A stretch of 64,000 nt of DNA, taken from contig SWDT01000049.1 in the NCBI GenBank assembly GCA_009193035.1, forward strand, positions 310,001-374,000, written 5' to 3'. A program made the translations under genes and the position numbers. Positions 44,826 through 57,500 of this stretch are shown piece by piece; the stretch's first letter is position 1, and every line of letters starts with the position of its first letter. Source of the DNA: Halicephalobus mephisto (lineage: Eukaryota; Nematoda; Chromadorea; Rhabditida; Panagrolaimidae). A model generated the notes under the pieces. That model did not search any database, was not told the DNA's origin, and worked only from the letters and a program-made list of their open reading frames with translations.

Positions 44826-44919
44826 CTGCCCCATCACGATGACAGATGAGCCGGATCTTCAAGTATCAAGTTCAAGATGGGCTCTACGACAGATGCCCTC
44901 AGCGATATTTCCTCCCGTT

Positions 44920-45395
44920 TATTTCGCAAAATTATTCTCATTTTTTTAATTTTCATTTTAATTTTTTACATTCAAATCAAATTAATATTTTATTTAAATA
45001 AGAAAAAATTAATCTAAAAAGAAATTTCGAAATTAATAAAAATTAAAAAAAAATTGGGAACTGTACAATATTTGCTCGCCTGTATTTCGCAAAATTAATT
45101 TAATTTTTTTCATTTTCATATTAATTTTTTTACATTCAAATCAACTTAATATTTTATTTAAATAAGAAGAAATTAATTTAAAAAGAAACTTCGAAATTAA
45201 TAAGAATTAAAAAGAGAAAAAAAATTGGGAACTGTACAAAATTTACTCCCCTGTATTTCGCAAAATTAATCTCATTTTTTCCTTTTTCATATTAATTTTT
45301 TTACATTCAAATCAACTTAATATTTTAATCAAATAAGAAAAAATTAATTTAAAAAGAAACTTCGAAATTAATAAGAATTAAAAAGAGAAAAAACG
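44920..45395 (+). repeat. Three-copy ~155-bp tandem repeat
   Basis: Three copies of tgtatttcgcaaaattaat, a poly-pyrimidine block, ttacattcaaatcaacttaa and aattgggaactgtacaa. Copies two and three are closest. Confidence 0.85.
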
Positions 45396-45403
45396 GGGAA
45401 CAA

Positions 45404-45757
45404 ATGTCGCTAGGAGGCACCTGTCGTACAGCCGCTATGATGGAATCGTCTTTGTTGACCGTTATAACCTTGAAAACAACTTTTTTCGGCGCCATTTATC
45501 GGCATATATTGGAGATTTTTCGGCATAAAGACATTTTTGACGAAAATTGTCCAACTTTCAAGGTCCCAAAAATAAAAAAAATAATTTTTTTCTTTTGCGA
45601 TCTACCAAGCACATCTGGCCAGATTAATGACCTTAAGGCCGAATGTAAAAATGACAGACACAAACGACAAACCAGTGTTTCCGGAAAACAAAAAAGCAAA
45701 GTGACCATTGGACGAATCAAACAAACAATTAAAATCGAAAATTTAATTTATTTTTAA
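45404..45757 (+). CDS. Doubtful 117-codon ORF
   Basis: Starts MSLGGTCRTAAMMESS and ends in a Lys/Ile-rich stretch, in a less AT-rich block just after a tandem repeat. The minus strand is also open here. No domain or signal was seen; composition could explain it. Confidence 0.15.
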   Translation: MSLGGTCRTAAMMESSLLTVITLKTTFFGAIYRHILEIFRHKDIFDENCPTFKVPKIKKIIFFFCDLPSTSGQINDLKAECKNDRHKRQTSVSGKQKSKVTIGRIKQTIKIENLIYF

Positions 45758-46149
45758 GTTTGAAATTGTATTGTTTGTAAATTTTTATATAATGGGAAAA
45801 TAGGAATAAAAGTAAAAAGTAAAAGCAAAGTGACCATTGGACGAAAATCTCGAATGGATAAATGCGCGAAAGAAAACCATTATTTTGCGGCACAAATTAA
45901 GCAAGAAAATTAAGGTCAAAATTACAGTATAATTCTCATAATTTTCTTTTCGCAGAAATCAATTTGGGTGCAAAGTCCTTCCGTTAATCGATTTTTTTGA
46001 CAAAAAAGAAAATCGTGATTTAATCTAATTAATAAAAAAATAAATTTTTAAAAATTAAAAAAAATTTAATTAAAAAAAATAAATTAGAAAAAATAAATTT
46101 TTAAAAAATATATTTAAAAAAAAACTAAAAAAATAAATTTTAAAATAAT

Positions 46150-46350
46150 TTAAAAAAATTTTTAATAACAATACTGTACTTTTTTCAAGATACTGTACTT
46201 TTTTTTAAGATATTGTATTTTTTAAGGTACTGTAATTTTTTTAAGATACTGTACTTTTTTCAAAATACTGTAATTTTCTCCAAGATACTGTATTTTTTAA
46301 GATACTGTATTTTTTAAAATACTTTAATTTTCTTAAGATACTGTACTTTA
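46150..46350 (+). repeat. AAGATACTGTACTTTTTT array
   Basis: Nine or so 20-24 bp units, each with TACTGTA or a variant, ending just past the stop codon of the chemoreceptor gene. It is probably in that gene's 3-prime UTR or beyond. Confidence 0.85.
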
Positions 46351-46351
46351 T

Positions 46352-48483
46352 TTATGCCACAATTTTAACCGGAGAAGTTATGGCAGACCTAGAATGTTGT
46401 ATTGTTATATTAATTTTATTATGATTTCTAGATTTGAATCGAAGAAGTGCTTTAGCCTGGTCTCTGATGGCGTTGCTGAAGACCAACAATAAATACGGAT
46501 TTAAACTAGTACAAAGGTCCCTGAAAATTACTATTATCGAAATAAATAAATTTTAAAACTTACATGAAAATATTCACTCCGATGTAATTTCCGTCTATGC
46601 TGAAGACTTCTCTGATGACGATATATACAGTATACAACAGTTGGACGACACAAATAATCGTCGACATTATCAACAATCGGAATTCCCTCCGCATTTGTAT
46701 GTTTTCCAGTTGCTTATTCGTAACAGAAGCCTAAAATGTAAAGTAAAAAATACAACTTTTAGCCTGGTAACCATTGCAAAATGTAACAAAAAAGTAACAT
46801 TCGTCAAATTTTCCATGGATATTTGACTTTTGTAACAGAAAATTGAAACTTAATAGTAACTAAAACTAAAATTTAATAGTGACTAAAACTAAAATTTAAT
46901 AGTGACTAAAATTGAAACTTCATAGTGACTAAAACTAAAACTTAATAGTGACTAAAATTTAAACTTAATAGTGACTAAAATTTAACAGTAACTAAAATTG
47001 AAACTTAATAGTGACTAAAACTAACATTTAACAGTGACTAAAACTAAAACTTAATAGTGACTAAAATTGAAACTTCATAGTGACTAAAACTAAAACTTAA
47101 TAGTGACTAAAATTTAAACTTAATAGTGACTAAAATTTAACAGTAACTAAAATTGAAACTTAATAGTGACTAAAACTAACATTTAACAGTGACTAAAATT
47201 AAAACTTAATAGTGACTAAAATTGAAACTTAATAGTGATGATTTGCATTTGTTACTGTACTAAAAATTACGCTTTTTTGTGTATGAATAACTCACAAGAG
47301 TGTTTTGTTTATGAGTTTTTCTAATATTGTAGAAAATTGTGCTGTAAATTACAATAAGAACAGCTGCGGTAGAAAACAAAAAAACAGCAGCGATTTTGAA
47401 ATACACCCTTGTAACACCTTGTTCGATTATTCCAACAATGGAACATTCGTCTCGTTTATCCCAGATTACGGTAACGAACAAAGTTGCTGATCCGGCCAGA
47501 ATCCCCGGAACTGTTTGAAGGAAGTGAAAAAACAGAACATACGAGTCCGTCCAGATCTGCAAATATAGGTCAATTCGGAAAACCATGGTGGAACATTTTT
47601 GTTCAAAACTATATTCTGATTTTTAAACTTAATTTAAAAATTAAATAATTTCAAATCTGTTATATAGTATTTTGAAAGTCATTTTGGATAAATTTTTATT
47701 TTTTAAATAAATTTTTGTAAAATTTTAGATATCTTTAAAATTCAAAGTTTTCAGAATCCTGGATTCTGAAGGTTGACCATTGATTCTGATTTTAGATTCA
47801 GAATCTACGGGTTTTATTACGGTATTATAAATATTTTTTGTATTTTTAACTCGAAAATTGGAATATAAATGTGTGGGACAGAAATGTCACATAATTCAGA
47901 AAAACTTCAAAATTCAACTTCTTGAAAATTTTCAGAATCTTATAAAATTTAATGAAATTTTCCAAAATCATAAAAACTTTTAAAAATTAAAAAAATATTT
48001 TGAAATCTTCAAAATTATAATGGAAATTCTGGACATCTTCAGTTTTGAAAGTTAAGCAAGATTCCGAAAATCCATACTAAAGTAATTTTACAAAAAATAC
48101 TTTAATTTTTAAATTGATAAAATTCATACTTTGCGAACTTTGTCCGGATAAACAACAATTGTTAATCTGTTGAAAGCTATAATCATGACACAGAAGCCTT
48201 GGCAGACTCCGCCGCCCCAGGCAACGAGGAAGTAAAAGTGCAAATAAGGAGATCCGAGCCACGTGAAGAGATCCGTCAACATACAAGCCTTCGGAATCAC
48301 GTTCCCGATATTGTTGTTTAATAATGAAATTATGTCGATGATTCCGTTGACGAAACAGAGTTTGAAAAATACTTGTTGACCATTTTTGACCCTACATTCT
48401 TTGGATAAACAAATCATAACGAAAATATATATAGGTATTGTAATACAAAAAAACAGAAGCTCCAAATAATATGCGATTTCCAT
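46352..48483 (-). CDS. Srg-superfamily (srv-like) chemoreceptor
   Basis: A seven-transmembrane receptor of the nematode chemosensory type, expected in sensory cilia or neurons. Four exons in phase: 48483-48130, 47556-47296, 46730-46564, 46520-46352; 316 residues. Seen: TM1 with [31 protein letters not shown]3 with [20 protein letters not shown] and VVYP (the DRY-like position), a long second extracellular loop with [19 protein letters not shown]5, TM6 with REFRLLIMSTIICVVQLLYT and TM7 with [20 protein letters not shown]. The start was placed by analogy with its paralogue at 52791; a Met ten codons upstream (48513) is possible. It is intact. Assignment to srv rather than sru/srg is tentative. 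Confidence 0.85.
46745..47245 (+). repeat. ~22-bp TAGTGACTAAAACT array in receptor intron
   Basis: Begins with a partial copy of the 20150-21195 element (ggtaaccattgcaaaatgtaac), then ~17 units of aacttaatagtgactaaaa. It lies in the intron between exons 47556-47296 and 46730-46564. The array seems to have grown from the element's own aatagtgac end. Confidence 0.85.
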
Positions 48484-48782
48484 TATAAAAAGATTACATA
48501 ACCATAGAAACACCTCATAAATGCCAAAGCAACTTGTCTAGTCCAGATAAATGGCCTTCATTAGAAAACTAACTACCAAGGGAATCCAGTCACAACTTAT
48601 CTGGGAGAATAAATTGTAGACTACGTCATCAGGGAAAACTGAACATCAAGTATAATGAAATTAAAGGTGAAAGTAAAAGCCCTCGTGTTCAACCAATGGG
48701 TGTATAGTCATAGGTGTGGGATGGATCAGAATATGTGATCATCTATGTGAACGTCAGTCTCCGAAAAGCATGCTTAGTATAG

Positions 48783-48947
48783 TAGAACTTGGATATAAAA
48801 TACCCTCATTATAACATATCTCTTGTTATAGCACACGGTCTGAGCGAGTTTTATTAGTTTGTCTTCAAATTTATTCCCGCTATGATATATCCTTTCTTAT
48901 AACATACACTTTGATTGATCCCAAGGAGGTATCTTGTATCCAAGTTC
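48783..48947 (+). mobile_element. 165-bp MITE-like element
   Basis: Inverted ends GAACTTGGATA and TATCCAAGTTC, similar for about 22 bp (aaaataccctc against gaggtatctt). The interior holds further inverted words (ataacatatct, tgatatatcc). No ORF. Target duplication unclear. Confidence 0.5.
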
Positions 48948-48949
48948 GA

Positions 48950-51900
48950 ATATATATATTTCCTTGTCTTTATCCACCATGTTGGATCGCAACCCTAATA
49001 TAGTTTTTTCAAAATTAGGACCACCGTTAAATAAACTTGTTATTTTAATTTTAAAACTTCTGCATCAAATAAAATATGATAAATTTCGTTACAATCAAAG
49101 CTGTTCTTTAAAGTCTACAAAGTGGAAGTATTTCTACTTTCAAAACATTCGAGATTAATTCGAAATATTTTAATAAAATTTTCGTTCGAACGTGATTTTT
49201 CAAGATAACAGGTGTTCTTAGTAAGGCCTGTGTTTTTCAAACAAAAAAATTTCAATTTAAAATTTATAACCGACTAAATTAATCTTTATTTCGACATTCT
49301 GTTTTTTAAGCAGACAATTCCATTGTGTCATCATTGCCGAATATGTTTCGCCATCTTATTAAAAATAAATCTTTATACGCAATGTTAGTGATAGATGGTC
49401 TAGAGAAATTTCGAATGCAAAAATCAAAGAACACAAACGATTTCCACGAAAAATAAGTGCTATCAATTTGAATCTTACGCATTAATCAGAACTCTCTTGT
49501 TTTACCAAAGGCTATAAAGGTCAATACTGTTAGTCAGTTAACGGTATATCATCCAGTTCTTCTAATTCACATCAATTAGTCAGTACAAGTTATTTTAAAT
49601 AGTGAATATTTCTTGTCTAAACGGATATGGTTTATTCCCATGGTTTAGCAATTAAGATATTAATTCCACTTTTTCGTAGATGATGAAATTGTATAATTCA
49701 TCATTGTTAAGGGATTAGTTATTCCTATATAGCATTTTCAGCAACTAATATCTTACATTCAATACCCACAGATTTGTAATGTATCACTGTAAAAAGGCAA
49801 GAACATGGACTTTGGATTTTCACATCATGAGTTCAGGTACAAGAAGTGTTTCTTTAACGAATAGAGTATAGTTTTGTTCTGGCTCATTATTAACATCGAT
49901 CATTGTCAAATTAATAAATTATTTGATTGATGAATGTTTATGCATCAATGTTATACTCATCTATGATAAGACAAATAACCAAAATACTATTAATACTACC
50001 AATACTGTTAATACTACTGATACTATCAATACTATTAATACTATCAATACTACCAATACTATCAATACTATCAATACTATCAATACTATTAATACTATCA
50101 ATACTATCAATACTATCGATACTACTGATACTATTAATACTATTTATTCAAATTTCCCACTCTGTTTCGAAAGACAAAAGACAAATGAGAAAAGTTATGT
50201 CACAGAGCTCTCTAATAACTCAAAATATGCTGTTCGGTTGAATTGAAATTTTTTACAAGCTGCTTGATTCGTTTGTTATGTATTTTTTAACGAATATAAC
50301 CTAGAACTGGAATAGACAAGTCGATTTGGTAGTTCCTTAGTTGTTGAAAACTTCTGACTTCTCCTTCTTTTACTATTGCAATGATCTTCGAGAATTTTGG
50401 TCCTTCACTGAACCCAAATTGAAATCGGAAGGTGTTATGTCATTTTTCCTAGTCATTGTTCTAACATTATCTTCAAAAACCGTATTTCGGCAATTCCAAT
50501 CTTGCGGAGAAATTCTTTGAATATTTGCTTCATTGTAAACACAAATCTTTCCAAAATACTCAACTACTTTTCTCATTAGTTTTTATACAGGGTTGGGAAA
50601 CTCTGAGATTCTCTCGATTCATTGATCAAAAGCACCTTCAACTTTTTTGATGAATAGAAAATCAAAAACGGGGAAACAGTGGACAAATATCCTAAAATTC
50701 TGCTTTCGCCAATATAAAATCACTGGGATTCATGGCACTGAACTCTTCGGATAAGTAATTGAGGGATGAAGAAGCCTTTTTAGATTTCAACATCAGGAAA
50801 CATTTTGCAAAAGTACTGTTGTGATGTTGAAGTTTAAATTATCAATCAAGAAATACATAGATAAATAAAATATATCACTCATAAATGCGTTGGCTGATCT
50901 CAATGAACTCAACTGTCTTGAGAAAAACGTGGAAATAAATTGTCTGTACTATTTCCCATAGACAGTAATAGGGAATGATGTATTGTTTAACAATTACACA
51001 AATCCTGGAGACATGCGCAATTGATAGGAACGGCGATAACGTCACCGATCCAGAGAGATTACTAACATTCTTAACGAAGATTTATCAATTGTGTTGCTTT
51101 TGTATTTTATGACTTGTTTATAATAATAGTTAAATTACCCAAGTTTGAGATTTGTGTTCGGAATGAAGTAACGAAGAGACAACATTTCGAACAGCAATAT
51201 TCTACCGTATATATAAAGAAATTGCTAAAGCTGTTTGCCTCTTTATGGGATTAATCGGAATATATTGATGTACGGTATCAAACTACTCCTTCTCACATTA
51301 GCATTCCGGATTTTGCTAAAAAATTCACTCGGATCTGCACGTTTGCAAATTGTTACTTTATAATATTTAAAAAAACATGGGAATGAGAAAAACTACTCGC
51401 ACTATGTACCCTGTGAAAAGCATTAACTCGTTTTCACGAAGAAATGAATGATGTCTTGGTACCAATTACTGAAAATTATCAAATATTTCCTTAACCTGAT
51501 TTCTTATTTTTAAAATAGTAAAAATGGCTCATGATCAGAGTTGTCGAGTTTCCGGAATTTTCGATTTTTGAATTGATATCTCTGCTCATGATCTAGCAAT
51601 AAATAACTGCCGTTCCTCTGACTATATTTTTTACATAATGAATTATCGATATTTTTTTTGTTTTGTGTATTTTTCACATTTCTTGAAATTTCTGCGAAAA
51701 AGCTAAATCTTAAAAGATGAATGAAATTGTTTTTTACTTGGCTTTTATATCTTTTTGCTTGTTTCTTATATTACTAACTATATCAGGATCTGTTTTCGAG
51801 AGACAAACCTCTACTGTTTTTATTACATGTAATAAAAATAAACTATTCATTTTCCAATCCATTATGACATCTAATAAGTCTTTGTCAATCTTTACAATCT

Positions 51901-52780
51901 ATACATATAACAGTATTTTCGAATTTATTTTTAGAGTTTCATACTAGCATATAATCGTCAATAGTAATCTCTGATAAATGAGGAATGACGTTCATTGCCT
52001 AGATGTTAACTTTATCAACTCAATCATAACTCAGAACTTCTCTAAAGTAGTATACCGACCATCAGAGTACCGAAGTAACAGCTTAAGACCATCCATGTCA
52101 CTGATGAGTTCGACTTTTACATCTACTTTAGCCATTTCTAAAGAATTGGATACAGTATGAAATAATTTAACAATAATTCTCTCTTGAATATATTATAATC
52201 TAACAGAATTTTTCATGTACATATTACTTCAAGAAATTTACTTCATATGTCAACAAGATTTGTACATCATTAAAGACCCAACGAAAAAGATTAAAAATTG
52301 CATCTAGCGACCAGGTATAAATTTAATATTAGTAATTGAATATTGCTGATCTCGAGATAGAACATCAAAGTCAACATTAATTTCATTTATTTGTAATTGT
52401 TAATCTATAAATGTCAGACTTGAATATGCCTCCGACATAAGGGTCAGAAAACCACAAAAGTCATCGAAAATTCTTAAATTAATGCAGAAATAAGCATTTT
52501 CAAGAATAGAATTCCAACACTAGAGATAGTTAAGCTTCTCTACCAAAGATGTATCAAATATAAAGTTTTTTCGATTTCTGACTTTTAAAGAATTGTTCCG
52601 AAATTTATCTAATTGATTTTTAAAATATGTTCCTTTATGTTATGAAAAATAATTTTTATTTTTTATAATATTTATCGATCATACATAAAATGAAAAAGTT
52701 ACCTGAGGTTATGATTATCAAAAGCAGTCAAGTATGAAGTAAATGAAGAAAGTTTAAATTCGGGTTTTCCCTGAGGATAC
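48950..52780. other. Spacer of unlike composition, no clear gene
   Basis: Balanced, complex sequence without the poly-A/T runs typical of this window. ORFs are short (60-76 codons) with no splice-linked partners; examples are 50373-50576 on the minus strand and 51717-51947 on the plus strand, the latter starting with a hydrophobic FYLAFISFCLFLILLTI stretch. It may be decayed coding or transposon sequence between the two receptor paralogues. Confidence 0.5.
49983..50150 (+). repeat. AATACTATC 9-bp microsatellite
   Basis: About eighteen 9-bp units (aatactatc, aatactatt, aatactacc). Because the unit is a multiple of three, two frames stay open and look like NTI and ILL repeats; neither is considered a gene. 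Confidence 0.95.
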
Positions 52781-52790
52781 TGTAGTATAC

Positions 52791-53996
52791 TTACTTTGAA
52801 ATTGGAATCTGAGAACTAACAATAGATTTGGAAAGCTGTACTGTAATAGTAGTGCTTTTAAATTCCGTCCATTTTATTCCCAAAAGCGTTTTAGCCTGGT
52901 TTCTGATGGCGTTACTGAAGATTAGTAATAAATAAGGATTTAAACTAGTACAAAGATCCCTGAAAAACATTATTATTGAAATAAATAAATTTTAAAACTT
53001 ACATGGCGAAATTTAATCCGACGTAATTCTTGTCTATATTGAGGACTTCCCTGATGATGATGTATAAAGTAAACAGTAATTGTACAGCACAAATAATCAA
53101 CGACATCATTAACAATCGAAATTCCCTCTGATTTTGAAGAATTCCAATTTTTTTGTTACTTGTTTGAGAAAACTAAAATTTTAAATTTAATTTTAAAGTC
53201 ATGTGTGAAAAACTTACAAAATTGTTATTTTTGTGCATTTTTTTAATTTTATAAAAAATTGTACCGTAAATTATCACAAGAATAATCGCAGTTGTAAATA
53301 AAAAAACGGCTGCGATTTTTAGATAAATCCTAGTTATATATTGTTCAATTATCAAAGCAACCAAAGAACATCCGTCTCGTTCATCCCAGATTACGGTAAC
53401 GAATAAAGTTGCTGATCCGATCAGAATCCCCGGGACTGCTTGGATACAGTAGAAAATATACAAATACGGATTTCTCCAAATCTGAAAAATAAATTTATTC
53501 CAAAAATTTCCAAAGTACTGTAATTTATTAAAATTTTGTAAATATTTCGGAATTAATTAAATCGAGAATTTTGGAAACTATGAAATTCTTAAAAAAAATT
53601 GAAAAAATTTGGTTTTTTTTATAAAATGAAAATTAATACTTTATTAGCGTTTCTGGGATAAACGATGATTGTTAATCTGTTGAAAGCAATAATTATAGCA
53701 CACAAGCCTTGACAGACCCCACCGCCCCAGACGATGATGAGATAAAGATGCAAATAAGGAGATCCGAGCCAGAGGTAGAAGCTCGTCAAAACGCAAGCCT
53801 TCGGCATCACGTTTCCGATATTCGTATTGCACAATATAGTTATATCAATTAATCCGTTGACGATACAAAGTTTGAAAAATGCTTCTTGACCCGTTTTTAC
53901 TCTGCATTCCTTGATTAAACAGACCATAACAAGGAAGTACAAAGGCAAAGTAATACAGAAAAAAAGTAGTTCTAGATAATTCCCAAAGTCCGCCAT
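52791..53996 (-). CDS. Srg-superfamily (srv-like) chemoreceptor, paralogue
   Basis: Four exons in phase: 53996-53640, 53481-53218, 53172-53003, 52959-52791; 319 residues. Every intron falls at the same place and phase as in the receptor gene at 46352-48483, and the sequences match throughout: [75 protein letters not shown] and [20 protein letters not shown]. The two are a tandem duplication. Introns are shorter here and lack the array seen in the other copy. A Met at 54065 would add 23 residues; the aligned start is preferred. No breaks. Confidence 0.85.
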
Positions 53997-54194
53997 GAGC
54001 ACTACTGTGGTTGTGAAAATAATATACGTGATATCGAAAAAATTACCTAATGGAAGAAACTGCAAACAAGGTAAACATATTATGGATAACGAAATTAGGC
54101 TGACTTGATTATTAAATAAACTTTATTTTTTCAATAATAAGAATATTAAAATATAAAAATTTATTCTATTTTATTAGAACCGCAATTATTGATT

Positions 54195-54485
54195 TTTGAA
54201 ATTAGAATTGTTCGAATTTTGAATTCAAAAAATTATTCGAATTTTGAATTCAAAAAATTATTCGAATTTTAAATTCAAAAAATTGTTCGAATTTTGAATT
54301 CAAAAAATTGTTCAAATTTTGAATTCAAAAAATTGTTCGAATTTTGAATTTAAAAAATTATTCGAATTTTGAATTCAAAAAATTATTCGAATTTTGAATT
54401 CAAAAAATTTTCCGAATTTTGAATTCAAAAAATTATTCGAATTTTGAATTCAAAAAATTGTTCGAATTTTGAATTCAAAGTTATC
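54195..54485 (+). repeat. 25-bp GAATTTTGAATTC array
   Basis: Eleven or so 25-bp units, cgaattttgaattcaaaaaa followed by ttatt or ttgtt, each holding a GAATTC-centred palindrome. It separates the receptor gene from the 3-prime end of the IFT140 gene. Confidence 0.95.
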
Positions 54486-54509
54486 TGATACCGTAATCGA
54501 CAACTTTGA

Positions 54510-57500
54510 TTAAAACCCATCATCGTCAGAATGGTAGCCGTTGCCCGTGTTCATTCTTCGTTTCATGGCATGACTAAAATCAACTCCATTCTCGTCTTCG
54601 CTGTCGGTTGCCGGAGGGGCTGTGGGAGCTATAGTTATTCTTGGTTTTTGGATTTCATCGCAGATTTGGTCGAGGATTTGCGGATTCAAATATTGACGAA
54701 TATCAACTTTGGGTTTTCTGTTGAGACATTCTTCAATATATTGATAAGCCTAAAAAATTATTTTTTAAAATAAATTTTATTAGAATAATTGTTACTTTTT
54801 TAAAATTACTTCGTTTTGAATTGTGAAGGATCAATATCGCATACAAGTCTCCTCTTCTGACAGAATCCTCAATTCCAGGGATTTCCAAAAGATCGGAAAT
54901 TTCTTTCAAAGTAAATCCAGGGTCGTTGGAATAAACTTCTTTAGCTTTGATAAATCTTTCAATATTTTTTATCTGTTCTTTCAATTCATCTTGAAAATCC
55001 AAATCTTTCTTATTTTCTCCGTTTTCTTTTTTTATTTTCTTTGAAATTGTATTCAAAGCCTCCACAACGGCATTTAGACCTTTTTCATAATCTTTGTATT
55101 CGTCGATTTCGACATCGGCACAGGCCTTGTAGAAGGAAGCTAAGGAATCCAAAGCATCTGCTTTGACATAGAAAGATTCTATTGATCTCATTAGTTCCAT
55201 ATCGTCTCTCCAAGCAAGAGTTTGAAGATAGTTCCCGGCCATACGGTAAATGTCCTTATTTCGAGCAGTGTTGGTGAACAAAATAATTTTGGCCGTATCG
55301 CCGGATTTTAAAAGAGCTCTCATTGCCTGAAGAAATCAGAGAAATTAAGATAAATTTTATTTATAAAATTATCATATTACTATAAAAATGAAGATCTGTA
55401 AAAAGAAATTTTTGATAAAATTGTTTCAACAGAAACTTTTGGAATTTTCTATTCAAGACCGAAAATTGTTAAATTTTGTGTATATAGTTGATTAAGAATC
55501 TGTTAGGACAGAAACTAGACCAGAGAGGATCTGAAGAGATAACCTGGATATCTGGAAGTGTGGAATACTATATGTTATGAGTGCAACTCCTGATTGTGTT
55601 CTTTGAGAAGATATTTAAAATGTATCTTTATTGTTCTATTAAAGATTATTAATATACTTCTGTTTTCTATCTTAATAAAAGTCAAAAGTTTCAATGTGTA
55701 CGGTATCATAACTAAGACCAAAGTACATTTTAAAACAGGTTATCTCAGTAATCTCGGAAATGTCAGATTTCAGATGTTATTTTACCTTGTTAGAACAGAA
55801 AACTAGACTAGAAAGAGAGGATTTGAAGAGATAACCTGAATATCATGGAACGTGGAATAGTGTATATCATGAAGGAAACTCTAGGTTATATTGTGTAAAA
55901 ATATCTAATAATCCTATCTGTCTGTTGTGTTACTAAAGATTATTATAGCATTTCTGTCTTAACAGAATCCAAAAATATCAGAATTTTAAAAATATCTAAT
56001 AATCCTATCTGTCTATTGTGCTAGTAAAGATTATTATAACACTTGTCTTAACAGAATCCAAAAATATCAGAATTTTAAAAATATTTAATAATCGTATTTG
56101 TCTGTTGTGCTGCTAAAAATTATTATAACACTTGTCTTAACAGAATCCAGAAATATCAGGATTTTAAAAATATCTAATAATCCTATCTGTCTGTTGTGCT
56201 GCTAAAAATTATTATAACACTTGTCTTAACAGAATCCAGAAATATCAGAATTTTAAAAACTTCAGAACCTTATATGACTTTGTATTATTTCAATACTGTA
56301 AAACAAGAAATTCATACTTTAAAAATAACAAAAATAAAAATATTCTTTGCTTAAATTTTCAAAGAAATTCAAAATACACTGTTTTTTAAAATGGAAAATT
56401 CAGTATTATTTCTAGTTTTATTTATTTTTTATTATTTTAATTTCCTTATAACTTACTTCAATTTTATTTCCTGCTTGAGTGAATTTTTTCGCTGCAAAGT
56501 GATAATTGCCTTGTTGAAGACAACAACGAGCAATATCCTCTAGCAATTGTTTTCTGGATAATGCTGAAGATTTATCTTCTTTTGGAGGAGTCAATAACTC
56601 TGCCAATTCTTCGTTGATAATGACATTTTTTTCTCTACAAATATTAATAGCTTCGGAATATTTTTTTCCATATGCTAATAATTGAATAGCTTTTCTGTTT
56701 TGTTGATTATTCGAAAAAAATTCTGCAGCTCTTTCAAGAACTCTTGGATCTGATTTTTCATCTAATTCTTGAACAATCAAATCCAAAGCACTATGTTGTT
56801 CTGTTCTAAAAGCCAAATCTAAAGCCTTCCCAATCATCCCAGCCTTATGATATAACATGACAGCTTTGTCAGTTTGACCCGGTCTTTCTTCGTAATATTT
56901 GGCTGCTTCCACGAGATCACTTCCACCAGCTTGTAAAGCCAAATTCGCCAGTTTATCCGACATTTCATGTTCCTTCGCCAATCTAATTGCACTACCGTAA
57001 GCATGAGCTTTAGAAAAATAATTAACAGCTTTGTTAAAATCACCTTTAATCTCATACTGTCGAGCAAGATGAAAAGCCGCTGATTTACTGTTAGTTTCAT
57101 TCACAATTTCAGCAGCTTCATCGAGTTCTTCTTCCATACAGAGAAGTCTAACAACATCCAAATATTCTCCAGCGAGTTTGTAAAAGTTCCTAGCAGTTAC
57201 CATATCTCCTATGCTTTCGAGATAATGACCCCACCATTTTTGAAGATCACTGAAATGAAATTTATAAAAACTACCGTACCACAATAAAAGTAAAAAATGA
57301 TCATTTTCACAAGTCTCAAAACGAATTTTTAAAATCTTTAAAACTTTTAATATTTTTAATATTTTTTTAAATATTTTTAAATATTTTTAAATATTTTTAA
57401 TATTTTAAAAACTTTAAATATGTTTAATATTTTTTTTAATATTTTTTAATATTTTTTAATATTTTTTTAATATTTTTTTTGAAATTCTGGAAAATTAAAA

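Noticed and set aside
49923..50246. NTI-repeat and ILL-repeat proteins
   Set aside because: A 9-bp microsatellite leaves two frames open with different repeated products.
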